Below, in pieces: positions 1 to 7,418 of a stretch of DNA of 45,240 nt. The stretch is from positions 1 to 45,240 of the forward strand of contig JBBRTW010000004.1 of assembly GCA_038244055.1 (NCBI GenBank). The letters are read 5' to 3'. Origin of the DNA: DASPKW01 sp038244055 (lineage in GTDB: Bacteria; Planctomycetota; Phycisphaerae; Tepidisphaerales; Tepidisphaeraceae). Every line of letters starts with the position of its first letter. The first letter of the stretch is position 1. The notes below the pieces were generated by a model. It searched no databases and was not told the origin of the DNA. It saw nothing but the letters and a program-made list of their open reading frames with translations. The translations under genes were made by a program, and so were the position numbers.

Positions 1-120
1 CAAGCGCTCGACCGGGCTGCCGCCGCCATGGAGGCCGCCAGGAAAGCCCAGGCATTAACCGCCACTCAACCCGCGACGCACCCCGCCAGCGTTCCGGCTG
101 GTGACCCTGCGAATCGATGA
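1..120 (+). CDS. 3' end of an unknown protein (partial)
   Basis: The first reading frame is open from base 1 to a TGA at 118-120. It gives 39 residues of an Ala-rich, probably helical tail followed by a Thr/Pro-rich end (ATQPATHPAS). No domain can be recognised from this fragment. The stop overlaps the ATG of the next gene as ATGA (117-120), so the two are probably translated in succession and belong to one operon. The upstream part lies outside the window. Confidence 0.55.
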   Translation, partial: QALDRAAAAMEAARKAQALTATQPATHPASVPAGDPANR

Positions 121-506
121 AAGCATCCATCATGGACCAGCGCCTCCCCCATAACCCGACCGCCTACGATGATGACTGGGAAGATCAGCCGCGCCAGGGC
201 CCGTTCTACAAGTGGTTTCTCGGCATCGCCGTTCCGCTGACCGTCGCCGGTTTCGGCATTCACGCGATCATCACCCAGCAGGCCGACTACAGCGGCCGAG
301 TCACGCTGATCCTCCACGGCGTAAGCGCCATCGCCTTCGGCATCGCCGCCATTTCGCTGGCGATCTTCCTGCACTGCCACTACTTCTGGGGCAACATCTA
401 CGATCAAATCTGGTTCGCGGTCCTGGGCAAAATCCTGGCCGCTTGCGGGTTTATCGGGGCGCTGGGAGTGCTGATCGTGCGGGTAGGCGTGCTGGGGAAA
501 ATGTAG
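117..506 (+). CDS. small membrane protein, unknown function
   Basis: This 129-residue protein has a polar, acidic N-terminus (about 30 residues) and then three to four hydrophobic segments: FLGIAVPLTVAGFGIHAII, a second around HGVSAIAFGIAAISLAIFL, and one or two near the C-terminus. It is therefore likely an integral membrane protein. I do not recognise a family. The ATG at 117 overlaps the preceding stop (ATGA), which supports this start; a second ATG at 132 is possible. It lies upstream of a DNA methyltransferase, but a 100-base spacer with a heptamer repeat separates them, so a shared function is not implied. Confidence 0.7.
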   Translation: MKASIMDQRLPHNPTAYDDDWEDQPRQGPFYKWFLGIAVPLTVAGFGIHAIITQQADYSGRVTLILHGVSAIAFGIAAISLAIFLHCHYFWGNIYDQIWFAVLGKILAACGFIGALGVLIVRVGVLGKM

Positions 507-560
507 GCGAGGCTGCACCACCCTCGCCGACGCCGCTTCTCCCATCCGCTGCCATCCCAT

Positions 561-595
561 TTGACATTTGACATTTGCCATTTTCCATTTGACAT
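561..595. repeat. heptamer tandem repeat (TTGACAT-like, 5 units)
   Basis: Five consecutive 7-base units are seen: TTGACAT, TTGACAT, TTGCCAT, TTTCCAT, TTGACAT. The array ends 11 bases before the ATG of the methyltransferase at 607. Shorter arrays of the same unit occur at 4022-4042 and 4164-4177. This is a low-complexity short tandem repeat of a kind often scattered through spacers; a function is not shown by the sequence. Confidence 0.75.
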
Positions 596-606
596 TGCCC
601 TGACAC

Positions 607-1317
607 ATGAAGTTCAAACGCCCTCCCCTCCGCCCGCAGGTCACCACGCTCTGGGATTATCCATCGCAGGATTACGGCGAGGGCCAGCAGGGTGTGGCGG
701 GGTACAAAGGGGCGACGCCTTCTTACATCATCTGGAATCTGCTGCAGCGCTACACTAAGGAGAAGGACCTGGTGGTCGACTCCTTCTGCGGCAGCGGCAC
801 GACACTGGATGTGGCCCGGGATCTGAAACGCAAAGCGCTGGGATACGATGTTCACCCCACCCGCAAGGACATTTTCCGGGTCGATGCCCGCAAGCTGCCG
901 CCGGAGCTGACGGGGAAAGTGGATTTCGTTTTTATCGATCCCCCCTACTCCACCCACCTGGATTACGGCCCCGACCCGCGCGACATCGGCAAGCTCGACG
1001 CGGCCGAGGGGGTCGGCGGCGAATACTACAAGGCGATGGAGCAGGTCTTCGCGGAAATCTGGCGGATTCTCCGCCCCGGCAAATGCTTGGGGCTGTACGT
1101 CTGCGATTCATACGTTCACGGCAAAGGCGCGTTTCACCCGCTGGGCTTCGAGCTGTTCGGGCGGCTGATGAAACAGGGATTCGAGCCGGTGGATATCGTG
1201 GCCGTGACCCGGCACAACAAAACACTGGAGATGGGCAACTACCGCAAGGCGGCCGATGAAGGGAACTTTTTTCTTCGCGGGTTTAATTATTTGTTTATAT
1301 GCCGGAAGCCGGTGTGA
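607..1317 (+). CDS. solitary DNA methyltransferase (N6-adenine or N4-cytosine type)
   Basis: The 236-residue protein carries the AdoMet-binding motif FCGSGTT at residues 60-66 and the catalytic motif DPPY at 111-114, preceded by FVFI. Known exocyclic-amino DNA methyltransferases (N6_N4_Mtase clan) transfer a methyl group from S-adenosylmethionine to adenine N6 or cytosine N4. Here the AdoMet motif comes before DPPY, the reverse of the common order in the FxGxG-at-the-C-terminus group, and the protein is short, with little room for a separate target-recognition domain. No restriction endonuclease gene is adjacent, so it looks like an orphan enzyme. The start is the ATG just after the heptamer array. 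An RNA target cannot be excluded from motifs alone. Confidence 0.85.
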   Translation: MKFKRPPLRPQVTTLWDYPSQDYGEGQQGVAGYKGATPSYIIWNLLQRYTKEKDLVVDSFCGSGTTLDVARDLKRKALGYDVHPTRKDIFRVDARKLPPELTGKVDFVFIDPPYSTHLDYGPDPRDIGKLDAAEGVGGEYYKAMEQVFAEIWRILRPGKCLGLYVCDSYVHGKGAFHPLGFELFGRLMKQGFEPVDIVAVTRHNKTLEMGNYRKAADEGNFFLRGFNYLFICRKPV

Positions 1318-1387
1318 TGCGGCGGGCAGAGTACCTGAACGCCAAGACGCCAAGTCGCCGAAGTTTGGAAAATGAGGAAAAGGCGAA

Positions 1388-1415
1388 TTGTTTGGGCGTG
1401 TTTTCTGTATATAGT
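1388..1415 (+). promoter_or_regulatory. predicted promoter of the BrnT-like/RHH operon
   Basis: TTGTTT at 1388-1393 and TATAGT at 1410-1415 are spaced by 16 bases, and a perfect TATAAT also lies at 1415-1420. The ATG at 1423 begins only 7 bases after TATAGT, so transcription would start at or next to the start codon (leaderless mRNA). The upstream spacer (1318-1387) holds AACGCCAAGACGCCAAG, a fragment resembling common dispersed spacer repeats. Confidence 0.45.
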
Positions 1416-1422
1416 ATAATTC

Positions 1423-1755
1423 ATGATCTTTTCCTGGGACGACTCGAATCGCGACCATATCGCAAGGCACGATGTGAGTCCCGAGGAGGCTGAGATTGTC
1501 GTGGTGGAGGCGGAGAATCCGTTTCCCAAAGCCATCGAAGACGGCAAGTTCGTTGTATGGGGAACAACTGAAACGGGCAGGCATCTTCAGGTGATCTATG
1601 TGCTCAAGACGCCCGACGAAATCTCATATGAAAGCCTGGCCGTGGAAGACTGGATGGACATTGAGGCGGGCGAGGTGGCTGAAGTCGTTCGCGTAATTCA
1701 TGCGATGGATTTGACGGCGCGGATGAAGAGTCAGTTGCGCAAACGAAGGAGATAA
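1423..1755 (+). CDS. BrnT-like toxin
   Basis: The 110-residue product begins with FSWDDSNRDHIARHDVSPEEAE, which follows the BrnT/DUF497 pattern (F-x-W-D-x-x-K/N ... K/R-H-x-V-S-x-E-E-A) found in ribonuclease toxins of type II systems; the central GRHLQVIYVL strand also fits. The C-terminal part (from about residue 70) departs from classical BrnT and is longer. The next gene starts two bases after the stop and encodes a ribbon-helix-helix-like protein, the usual antitoxin partner. The Shine-Dalgarno of that gene lies inside the last codons of this one. Family assignment is by motif; toxicity is an inference. Confidence 0.7.
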   Translation: MIFSWDDSNRDHIARHDVSPEEAEIVVVEAENPFPKAIEDGKFVVWGTTETGRHLQVIYVLKTPDEISYESLAVEDWMDIEAGEVAEVVRVIHAMDLTARMKSQLRKRRR

Positions 1756-1757
1756 TC

Positions 1758-2051
1758 ATGGCAACAAAAAAGAAGAAGACGGATGAAGACGATTTCGACG
1801 CTTTGGAGCGGTTGGCGCGGAGCATTACACCGGAGAAATTACGGCCGCTAACGCCTGAAATGAAGCGCCGGTGGGAGGCAGCGAAACGCGGACGGCCCAA
1901 AAAGCCGGCGGGCACGAACGCCGTCCCGACGCTGGTCACGGTGGAACCCCAATTACTGCGCAGGGCGGATGCGTATGCAAAGAAGAGCGGCATCAGCCGG
2001 TCGCAACTGTTTTCCGAAGCGGTTCGAATGCGGTTGGAGACAGCGGAATAG
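1758..2051 (+). CDS. ribbon-helix-helix antitoxin-like protein (BrnA-like)
   Basis: The 97-residue protein has a basic N-terminus, a RGRPKKP hook and a C-terminal segment (about 53-95) with the strand PTLVTVEPQLL followed by two helices (RRADAYAKKSG and SRSQLFSEAVRMRL). This is the RHH DNA-binding arrangement of many antitoxins, which bind the toxin and repress the shared promoter. AAGGAG at 1745-1750 stands 7 bases before the ATG. It lies 2 bases downstream of the BrnT-like gene, so co-transcription is very likely. The toxin-first order matches brnT-brnA. Confidence 0.75.
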   Translation: MATKKKKTDEDDFDALERLARSITPEKLRPLTPEMKRRWEAAKRGRPKKPAGTNAVPTLVTVEPQLLRRADAYAKKSGISRSQLFSEAVRMRLETAE

Positions 2052-2057
2052 TATTGC

Positions 2058-2294
2058 TCATGGATTGCCTGACGTAGCTGGCTGCAGTTGAATGGCCTGG
2101 CCAATCTGGCGGAGATTGCTTCCGCACACGACCCGGGGAGCGGTTTCGCGGTCTTTATCGGGATGCACGACCACCAACACTCCCAGCGCCAGAAGCGCGG
2201 CGAGCCCGGCCAGCCAGCAAGCCAGCGCGACGTTCGCGCGGCGTCGCTGGTGAGGCGCTGGCGCGGGATTGATGGGGGGCGGGTCCGGGCTCAT
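2058..2294 (-). CDS. truncated paralogue of the pilin-tail membrane proteins
   Basis: The frame encodes 78 residues: a proline-rich N-terminus, one membrane segment (VALACWLAGLAALLALGVLVVV) and then CGSNLRQIGQAIQLQ, which matches the region CGSNMRQIGQAILLY of the gene upstream. The reading stops 8 residues later, so the C-terminal half present in the two sister genes is missing. The ATG (2294-2292) overlaps the TGA of the upstream gene (ATGA), showing that it is still in the coupled operon. It may be a decaying copy or a short membrane-only form. No function is known to me. Confidence 0.55.
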   Translation of the reverse strand: MSPDPPPINPAPAPHQRRRANVALACWLAGLAALLALGVLVVVHPDKDRETAPRVVCGSNLRQIGQAIQLQPATSGNP

Positions 2295-3133
2295 GGCTTG
2301 CCTGGTTTGGCCGGCTGCGGGCGCGGGGGGTTGTGGCCGGATTGCAACTCGGCCAGCAGATACTGCGACTCCGGCAGGTTCAGCCAAGTCACGCTCCCAT
2401 CGCCGTAGAGCACATTCATCCCGGCATTCTTGTGATTCTGCATCCGCTCATGGACGACGACGTGACTGGCGCTGGCGGACGTCTGGGTGAAGCCAGCGCC
2501 GAGGTAGATGTAGGAACAATATTTTGGATTGGAGCGGAAGTTCTGGCGCACCTGCTGGGTGGTAGCGCCGGGGGCCGGGTCGTCGTCGCTGGTTGGACAA
2601 GTGAGAACGCGCGACTCCAACTCCTCTTCGGAGATCAGGAGATCGAGCGTTGGCGGATAGACGCCTTTATTCTCATTCGCATAGAGGAGAATGGCCTGGC
2701 CGATCTGGCGCATGTTGCTTCCGCACTTGACGCGATTGGCCGACTCGCGGCCATGACCGCGGTCGAAGACACCGGAAATCGACAGGGTCAGCACAATCAA
2801 GCCACCGAGCAGGAAACCCAGGGCGCGATTGGCGCGGCGGCGCAACGAACTGCTTATTTCGGCGTATTCGCGAGCGGCCAAGCCGGCAATAAGCGAGACA
2901 ATGGAACTTCCCGCGAGCAGAATAAGTGCGCCGGTCGACCCGCGGTCGGTGACAATCAGGAATAAGAGGTCCGCCGAGAACAGCCCGGTGGCGACGAACG
3001 AAACAGTGCTGCACCGCGCGGATGTCCAGGATGAGCCAGTGGGGGCTTCGTACGAGAGGAGCACGGGAGGACTGCTGCCATTCGCTTCTTGCGGCGCTGG
3101 GGCAGAGTCAAGGATAGGCGGGAGGTCATTCAT
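2291..3133 (-). CDS. membrane protein with pilin-tail (H-X9-DG-like) domain
   Basis: The 280-residue protein has three to four hydrophobic segments in its first 130 residues and a soluble C-terminal half. That half begins with CGSNMRQIGQAILLYANENKG and contains YPPTLDLL, CPTSDDD, CSYIYLGAG and NVLYGDGSVTWL. This block is the tail seen in planctomycete type II secretion/pilin-like (DUF1559-type) proteins, where it follows a prepilin helix; here a multi-pass region replaces that helix. It overlaps its upstream paralogue by ATGA (3130-3133) and its downstream one by ATGA (2291-2294). The two full-length copies have almost the same size. The role is unknown. Confidence 0.75.
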   Translation of the reverse strand: MNDLPPILDSAPAPQEANGSSPPVLLSYEAPTGSSWTSARCSTVSFVATGLFSADLLFLIVTDRGSTGALILLAGSSIVSLIAGLAAREYAEISSSLRRRANRALGFLLGGLIVLTLSISGVFDRGHGRESANRVKCGSNMRQIGQAILLYANENKGVYPPTLDLLISEEELESRVLTCPTSDDDPAPGATTQQVRQNFRSNPKYCSYIYLGAGFTQTSASASHVVVHERMQNHKNAGMNVLYGDGSVTWLNLPESQYLLAELQSGHNPPRPQPAKPGKP

Positions 3134-3969
3134 GGCTTGCCCGCCTTATCCGGCTGGGGCCGCGGCGGATTATGGCCGGATTGGAGCTCGGAGATCACAT
3201 ATTGTGCTTCACGCTTGTCGAGCCAATCCGTATGTCCATCGCCGTAGAGAATATCGATCCCCGTGCCGTGATTGGCCAGCGGCTCATAGACCATCAAATG
3301 CTCGGCGGTCGCGGTTTTCTGGGTCAGGCCAGCGCCGACGTAGATGTAGGAGCATTGCTTCGGATTGGCCCTGAAATTCTGAATGACTTGTTGTGTCGTA
3401 GCGCCGGAGGCTTTGACGTTATTGGAGGAGGGACACACAAAGACCTCGGGAGACATGCCATCGGCCGCGATCAAGACATCCAATGTCGGCGGAGAGACGC
3501 CCTTGTTGTCCATCGCGTAGAGCAGGATGGCCTGACCGATCTGACGGAGGTTTCTTGGGCATTTCATGCTGCCATATTCAGACAATTCGCGGTAATACGA
3601 AAGAAACATGACTGCCAATGACAGCCAGATTGCCCCCATGACCACCCAAAGCAATCCGTTTTCCCAGCGACGCTGCCGGGAGCCGGCGGGCGAATCGGAT
3701 CGAGCGACGAACGCGCAACTCGTCGCCAGAATCGCGAGAATGACCGCAGCCGCCATGACGCCCGAGTGATAGTGGAGGTAAGGCACGGACATCGTCGCCG
3801 CAAAACAAAACGCGCCGAAGATAAGGGCCAGGGCAAACGCCTTTCCCGAAGGCCGCGAGGCGTTTGCCGCGCTTTCATACGAGAGGGTCGAGCGCCCGCC
3901 CGATTCCTGCGGAGGAGTCTGCCGCATCTCGCTATCGCCCATTTCCTCATCCATCGTTTTGCCTGCCAT
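3130..3969 (-). CDS. membrane protein with pilin-tail (H-X9-DG-like) domain, first of three
   Basis: With the ATG at 3969 the product is 279 residues, nearly identical in length to the next paralogue. A polar N-terminus is followed by hydrophobic segments (FALALIFGAFCFAATM and others) and a soluble half with CPRNLRQIGQAILLYAMDNKG, PPTLDVL, CPSSNNV, CSYIYVGAG and DILYGDGHTDWL. The frame stays open further upstream to 4116, but that part reads through the heptamer spacer repeats and is unlikely to be coding. An AGAAGGAG and a TATAAT lie just upstream. The gene heads a coupled operon of three paralogues. Confidence 0.75.
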   Translation of the reverse strand: MAGKTMDEEMGDSEMRQTPPQESGGRSTLSYESAANASRPSGKAFALALIFGAFCFAATMSVPYLHYHSGVMAAAVILAILATSCAFVARSDSPAGSRQRRWENGLLWVVMGAIWLSLAVMFLSYYRELSEYGSMKCPRNLRQIGQAILLYAMDNKGVSPPTLDVLIAADGMSPEVFVCPSSNNVKASGATTQQVIQNFRANPKQCSYIYVGAGLTQKTATAEHLMVYEPLANHGTGIDILYGDGHTDWLDKREAQYVISELQSGHNPPRPQPDKAGKP

Positions 3970-3973
3970 CCCG

Positions 3974-3979
3974 ATTATA
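3974..3979 (-). promoter_or_regulatory. possible -10 box before the pilin-tail operon
   Basis: Read on the minus strand the sequence is AGAAGGAGCGGTATAATCGGGATG. A perfect TATAAT ends 4 bases before the ATG at 3969. If it is used, the mRNA would start at or near the ATG; alternatively translation begins at the in-frame ATG at 3954. No good -35 box is visible at 17 bases. The AGAAGGAG could instead act as a distant ribosome binding site. Confidence 0.35.
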
Positions 3980-4021
3980 CCGCTCCTTCTCGTCTCTTGC
4001 TTCAATCTTCTCTTCTCACCT

Positions 4022-4042
4022 TTGACATTTGCCTTTTGACAT
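4022..4042. repeat. heptamer repeat (TTGACAT family)
   Basis: Three units (TTGACAT, TTGCCTT, TTGACAT) of the same heptamer found at 561-595. Two more units lie at 4164-4177 on the other side of the inverted repeat 4076-4140. Confidence 0.6.
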
Positions 4043-4075
4043 TCCTCTGCTGAAATCATCCGCTGATTGGCCGAA

Positions 4076-4140
4076 AGGGTCAGGAGCCGGGGGATGATGA
4101 TCAGCGTATGGGGCATTCATGGTGGCCGGCTCCTGACCCT
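4076..4140. terminator. 15-bp perfect inverted repeat (AGGGTCAGGAGCCGG)
   Basis: AGGGTCAGGAGCCGG at 4076-4090 is repeated exactly in inverted form (CCGGCTCCTGACCCT) at 4126-4140, with a 35-base loop. It lies in the spacer downstream of the metallophosphoesterase gene (which ends at 4191) and upstream of the pilin-tail operon, so a stem of this size could end transcription of the former. There is no T-run, so it may equally be a dispersed palindromic repeat. Confidence 0.55.
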
Positions 4141-4190
4141 GACGCGTGGATTTGAGCAGGGCCTTTTGACATTTGACATCGCCCGCCTCC

Positions 4191-5111
4191 TCACCGCCAC
4201 TCCACTTTCACCTTCTCCCCATGCAGATAGTGCCCTTTATCCAGCGAGCGCAATTCAAACGTCGCCCCCTTCTCCTCCAGGTTCAGATCGACCCAGCCGC
4301 GCGGCAATGCGGGTTGAAAAAGCCAGGCCGTGGGTGGGAGGTTGATGAGGTGGATGCCATCGCGCTTGGAGTAATTCCAGACGTGGGTGTGGCCGAAGAT
4401 CAGGGCTTTGACCTGCTTGCGCGGGGCGAGGATGTTGAAAAGGTCGGACGTGTCATCCAGGCCGCTGCGTTTGTCGGCCGGGCGGGCATCGGGGTTGTGG
4501 TGGATGAAGACGATCGCGGGTTTGTCCGCGCGGGCATCGAGGGCGCTGGACAGCCATTTGAGCTGGGGCTGGCCGAGCGTGCCCTGGAGGCGGGCAGTGA
4601 CATCGAGCGTGTCGAGGATGAAGAAGTTCGCCCGCTCGGCCGGTATGAGGCTGACGAGCTTGTCGGCCACCTCTTTATCGTTCACCCGCGCCTCGGACGG
4701 CTTGAGGGCCTTGAGGAAATTGCCGCGGTCATCGTGATTGCCCATCCCGATATGCACGGGCATCCCGGCCTGCCGCAATGGCGCAACCGCATCGATGAAA
4801 GTTGCGTAGTCTTCGGGCTTGCCATAGAAGTGGGCGCAGTCGCCATTGATCAGAACGGCCGCGGGGCGGGGCTTGAGCGCGATGATCTCGCCGACGGCCT
4901 GGGCGAGCGTATCCCACATGATGGTGTGGCTGTACTCGTTCTTCCGGTCGGCGTGGATGTGAACATCGGAGAGCAGTGCGAAGCGGTGTGGGTCGGGCTT
5001 AATATCCGCTTCGGCGGCGGCCAAGGCGGCGATGCCACGGGCGGAAAGGGCGCTGGCGAGCGTCGCCCCGAGAAAGGTTCGGCGGGAGAGGGGAGGAAGT
5101 GTGATGGGCAT
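4191..5111 (-). CDS. exported calcineurin-like metallophosphoesterase
   Basis: The 306-residue product starts with a Tat-type signal (SRRTFLGATLASALSA) and then the metal-binding motifs of the calcineurin-like phosphoesterase family in the right order: DVHIH (D49, H51), NGDC (D91), GNHD (124-127), FIHHNPD and GHTH. Such enzymes use two metal ions to hydrolyse phosphomono- or diesters; the substrate cannot be told. The Tat signal indicates export in a folded, metal-loaded state. GGAGA stands 7 bases before the ATG. It begins 17 bases after the stop of the histidine kinase gene, so the two are probably co-transcribed. Confidence 0.88.
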   Translation of the reverse strand: MPITLPPLSRRTFLGATLASALSARGIAALAAAEADIKPDPHRFALLSDVHIHADRKNEYSHTIMWDTLAQAVGEIIALKPRPAAVLINGDCAHFYGKPEDYATFIDAVAPLRQAGMPVHIGMGNHDDRGNFLKALKPSEARVNDKEVADKLVSLIPAERANFFILDTLDVTARLQGTLGQPQLKWLSSALDARADKPAIVFIHHNPDARPADKRSGLDDTSDLFNILAPRKQVKALIFGHTHVWNYSKRDGIHLINLPPTAWLFQPALPRGWVDLNLEEKGATFELRSLDKGHYLHGEKVKVEWR

Positions 5112-5128
5112 TTCGCATTCTCCGGTGC

Positions 5129-6832
5129 TTATCGCGGCGGGCCGTGGGTGTGGCTGGGGTCGGCCAGATTCAAATGCTCCACCGGCAGCCGGATGGTGAA
5201 AGTGGTGCCTTCGCCGGGTTTGGACTGGACGGAAATGGAGCCTTCGTGCTCTTCGACGATCTTCTTGGCCACCGCCAGGCCCAGGCCCGTGCCGCGGTTG
5301 CCCTTGGTGGAGTGAAACAGCTCGAACATATGCCCCATCATCGGATCGGGGATGCCGCTGCCGTTGTCGATCACTTCGATGATCGTCTGCCGGCCTTCGG
5401 CATCGTAGCGGCAGACGACGCGGATCAGCCCCGGCTCGCCGGGAGTGATCGCATCGAGCGCGTTCGAGAGGAGGTTCATGACCACCGTATGCATCCCGGC
5501 GGGGTCCAGGGGCGCGGGGGGCAGATTCTGCTCCACATCCGCCACCACCATGACCCCCTTCTCATTCGCGCCCGGCGCGACCAATTCGACGCATTCCTCC
5601 AGCAATTTGCGCGGGTTGACCATCTCCAACTGCGGCTCGCGCTCCTTGCTGTAGGCCAGCAAATTCATCGTCAGGTTGTAGATCTTCTGGAGGTTGCGAT
5701 CGACCACCCGCCAGCCTTTGCCGAGCTGCGAGACGTTGTTGTTCTTGATCCCCATCTCCACCACATCCGCGCCTCCCCGAAGCGCCTGGAGGATATTTTT
5801 GATCGAGTGCGACAGCGCCGCCGTCGTCTCGCCGATGGCCGCCAGGCGCTCGGCCTGCAAACCCTGCTGGTGCAGCTTGACGTTCTGGATCGCCAAGCCG
5901 GCCTGCAAGCCGATCGCCGTCAGCAGCCGCAATTGGTCGGGCGAGTAAGTGTAGTTGCGAACAGAAGAATCGATATAGATCACGCCCGCGACCTCATCCC
6001 CATCTTTCCCATCGATCCGCCGGCTCTTGATCGGCACGCAGAGGGCCGAGCGGATGCCAAGGTTATGCACGCTCTTGCCCTTGGAAAACCTGGCATCGGT
6101 CATGGCGTTGGAGGAGAGCACGCCCTCCCCTTTTTCGATGACGTAATTGATGATCGTGCGCGAGGCGTGGATTTTTTCGTTGGGCCGGACTTTCTGAACC
6201 TCGCCGGTGCTGCTGGCGCGAGTTTCATCGCGCGTCCGCACGACCTTGGGCACGACCTCGTTGCGACGCTCATCGAGCTTCATGATGATCCCGCGATCGG
6301 CGCGGAAGTGCTCGAAGACGAGATCCATCACCACTTCCAGCACCTGATCCGCATCGAAGCTCGAGCCCAGCGAGGCATTGAGCTGGTAGAGCAGCTTGAG
6401 GTTGGCCATCGCCGCGGCCGCCGGCTCGGGGACGGCCAGCACCATCGAGTCCTCGCTCGAAGGGATCGTGTGCATGATCGAGGAATCCACCGCATCGGCT
6501 CCCGACAGGCGCACATCGCCCGTCCGCCCGCGCGTCACGCCCGGCTGCGCGCCGAAAACCAGGATCGTCCGGCCGACGCGAATCTGATCGCCCAGCTTGA
6601 GCGGCGAGACGCGGATGATGCGCTGCCCGTTGATCCAGGTCCCGTTGGCCGAGCCGAGATCCTTGAGAATCCACGAGCCATCCTCCTCGGGATGAAGTTC
6701 GCAATGCCGGCGGCTGACCGTGTTGTCCGTCATGGGCAACTGCCGCGATTCCCGGCCGACCAATGCCATCGCATCGGGCAGCTCGAAGCGGCGGCCTTTG
6801 TCAGGACCTTGTAACACCAGAAGAGTTAGCAC
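5129..6832 (-). CDS. FHA-GAF sensor histidine kinase
   Basis: From the GTG at 6832 the protein has 567 residues. Residues 1-95 form an FHA domain (GRESRQLPMTDNTVSRRHCE, DLGSANGTWINGQ), which binds phosphothreonine peptides. A GAF domain follows (about 145-325). The kinase core has the phospho-acceptor His342 in ALSHSIKNIL, the N box MNLLSNALDA, the G1 box DNGSGIP and the G2 box GTGLGLA. It has no membrane segment, so it is likely cytosolic. No response regulator is adjacent. The frame is open to an ATG at 6889, but the FHA fold begins at the GTG and a promoter lies between the two, which favours the GTG. Confidence 0.9.
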   Translation of the reverse strand: MLTLLVLQGPDKGRRFELPDAMALVGRESRQLPMTDNTVSRRHCELHPEEDGSWILKDLGSANGTWINGQRIIRVSPLKLGDQIRVGRTILVFGAQPGVTRGRTGDVRLSGADAVDSSIMHTIPSSEDSMVLAVPEPAAAAMANLKLLYQLNASLGSSFDADQVLEVVMDLVFEHFRADRGIIMKLDERRNEVVPKVVRTRDETRASSTGEVQKVRPNEKIHASRTIINYVIEKGEGVLSSNAMTDARFSKGKSVHNLGIRSALCVPIKSRRIDGKDGDEVAGVIYIDSSVRNYTYSPDQLRLLTAIGLQAGLAIQNVKLHQQGLQAERLAAIGETTAALSHSIKNILQALRGGADVVEMGIKNNNVSQLGKGWRVVDRNLQKIYNLTMNLLAYSKEREPQLEMVNPRKLLEECVELVAPGANEKGVMVVADVEQNLPPAPLDPAGMHTVVMNLLSNALDAITPGEPGLIRVVCRYDAEGRQTIIEVIDNGSGIPDPMMGHMFELFHSTKGNRGTGLGLAVAKKIVEEHEGSISVQSKPGEGTTFTIRLPVEHLNLADPSHTHGPPR

Positions 6833-6838
6833 ACTCTG

Positions 6839-6867
6839 ATTATAGTGCGGCGATGGAAAGTGCCCAA
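6839..6867 (-). promoter_or_regulatory. predicted promoter of the FHA-GAF kinase operon
   Basis: On the minus strand TTGGGC (6867-6862), a 17-base spacer and a perfect TATAAT (6844-6839) are present. The GTG start at 6832 begins 7 bases after the -10 box, exactly where transcription would start, which predicts a leaderless mRNA. Confidence 0.55.
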
Positions 6868-7004
6868 TGATTCTCGCCAAACCCGTCAAGATTGGCGTTT
6901 AGCCCCCGGAACTTGGTACGATTCGTCCGATAACCCGGCCGCGGCGGTCTCGGTGACTGTCGATTCAGGAGACCCTCACATACCCATTCGGGCAGGAGCG
7001 TTCC

Positions 7005-7400
7005 ATGGCGGTGCGGCTACTGATCATGTTCAGCGTGATGATTCTCGAACTGGGCCTGGGAATCGCGGCCATCCTCAACCAGGTGCCCGAACATTCCTAC
7101 GGCATGCCCGAACATTCCTACGGCATCCGTCAAACCACCGTCGCCGGCATCGTCATGACCGTGGTGGCGATTCTCGTCGCGTGGCTGGTCACGATCGCCC
7201 TCTTCGTGCGCAAATCCTCCCGCGCCAAAGCCCGGCGACTCGTCGAGGAAGCCCGACTCGAAGCGGGACGGATCCTCGGCGATGCCACCGAAAAAGCCTT
7301 GGCTCTCTGCGGCATGGATGGCGGCCGATGCAAGAAATGCGGGAACGCGCGCACCGGAAAATTCTGCCCGCAATGCGGCAACACGGGCGCGACTGCGTAG
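7005..7400 (+). CDS. membrane protein with C-terminal zinc ribbon
   Basis: The 131-residue protein has two membrane segments (about 3-23 and 45-67), an alanine/arginine-rich stretch that is probably helical (RAKARRLVEEARLEAGRIL), and a C-terminal zinc ribbon CKKC...CPQC. The loop between the two membrane segments contains an exact tandem duplication, PEHSYGM PEHSYGI, encoded by a 21-base direct repeat at 7086-7126. AGGAG stands a few bases before the ATG. I do not recognise a family or a function. It is transcribed divergently from the histidine kinase operon. Confidence 0.75.
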   Translation: MAVRLLIMFSVMILELGLGIAAILNQVPEHSYGMPEHSYGIRQTTVAGIVMTVVAILVAWLVTIALFVRKSSRAKARRLVEEARLEAGRILGDATEKALALCGMDGGRCKKCGNARTGKFCPQCGNTGATA

Positions 7401-7418
7401 CGTCAAAAAATTCAAATG

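Noticed and set aside
4173..5315. Long plus-strand frame opposite the metallophosphoesterase
   Set aside because: The minus-strand frame has a Tat signal and all phosphoesterase motifs; the plus-strand frame is a GC-driven shadow with no domain.
5144..6814. 556-codon plus-strand frame opposite the histidine kinase
   Set aside because: It is His/Arg/Asp-rich with no family features, while the minus strand encodes FHA, GAF and kinase motifs in order.
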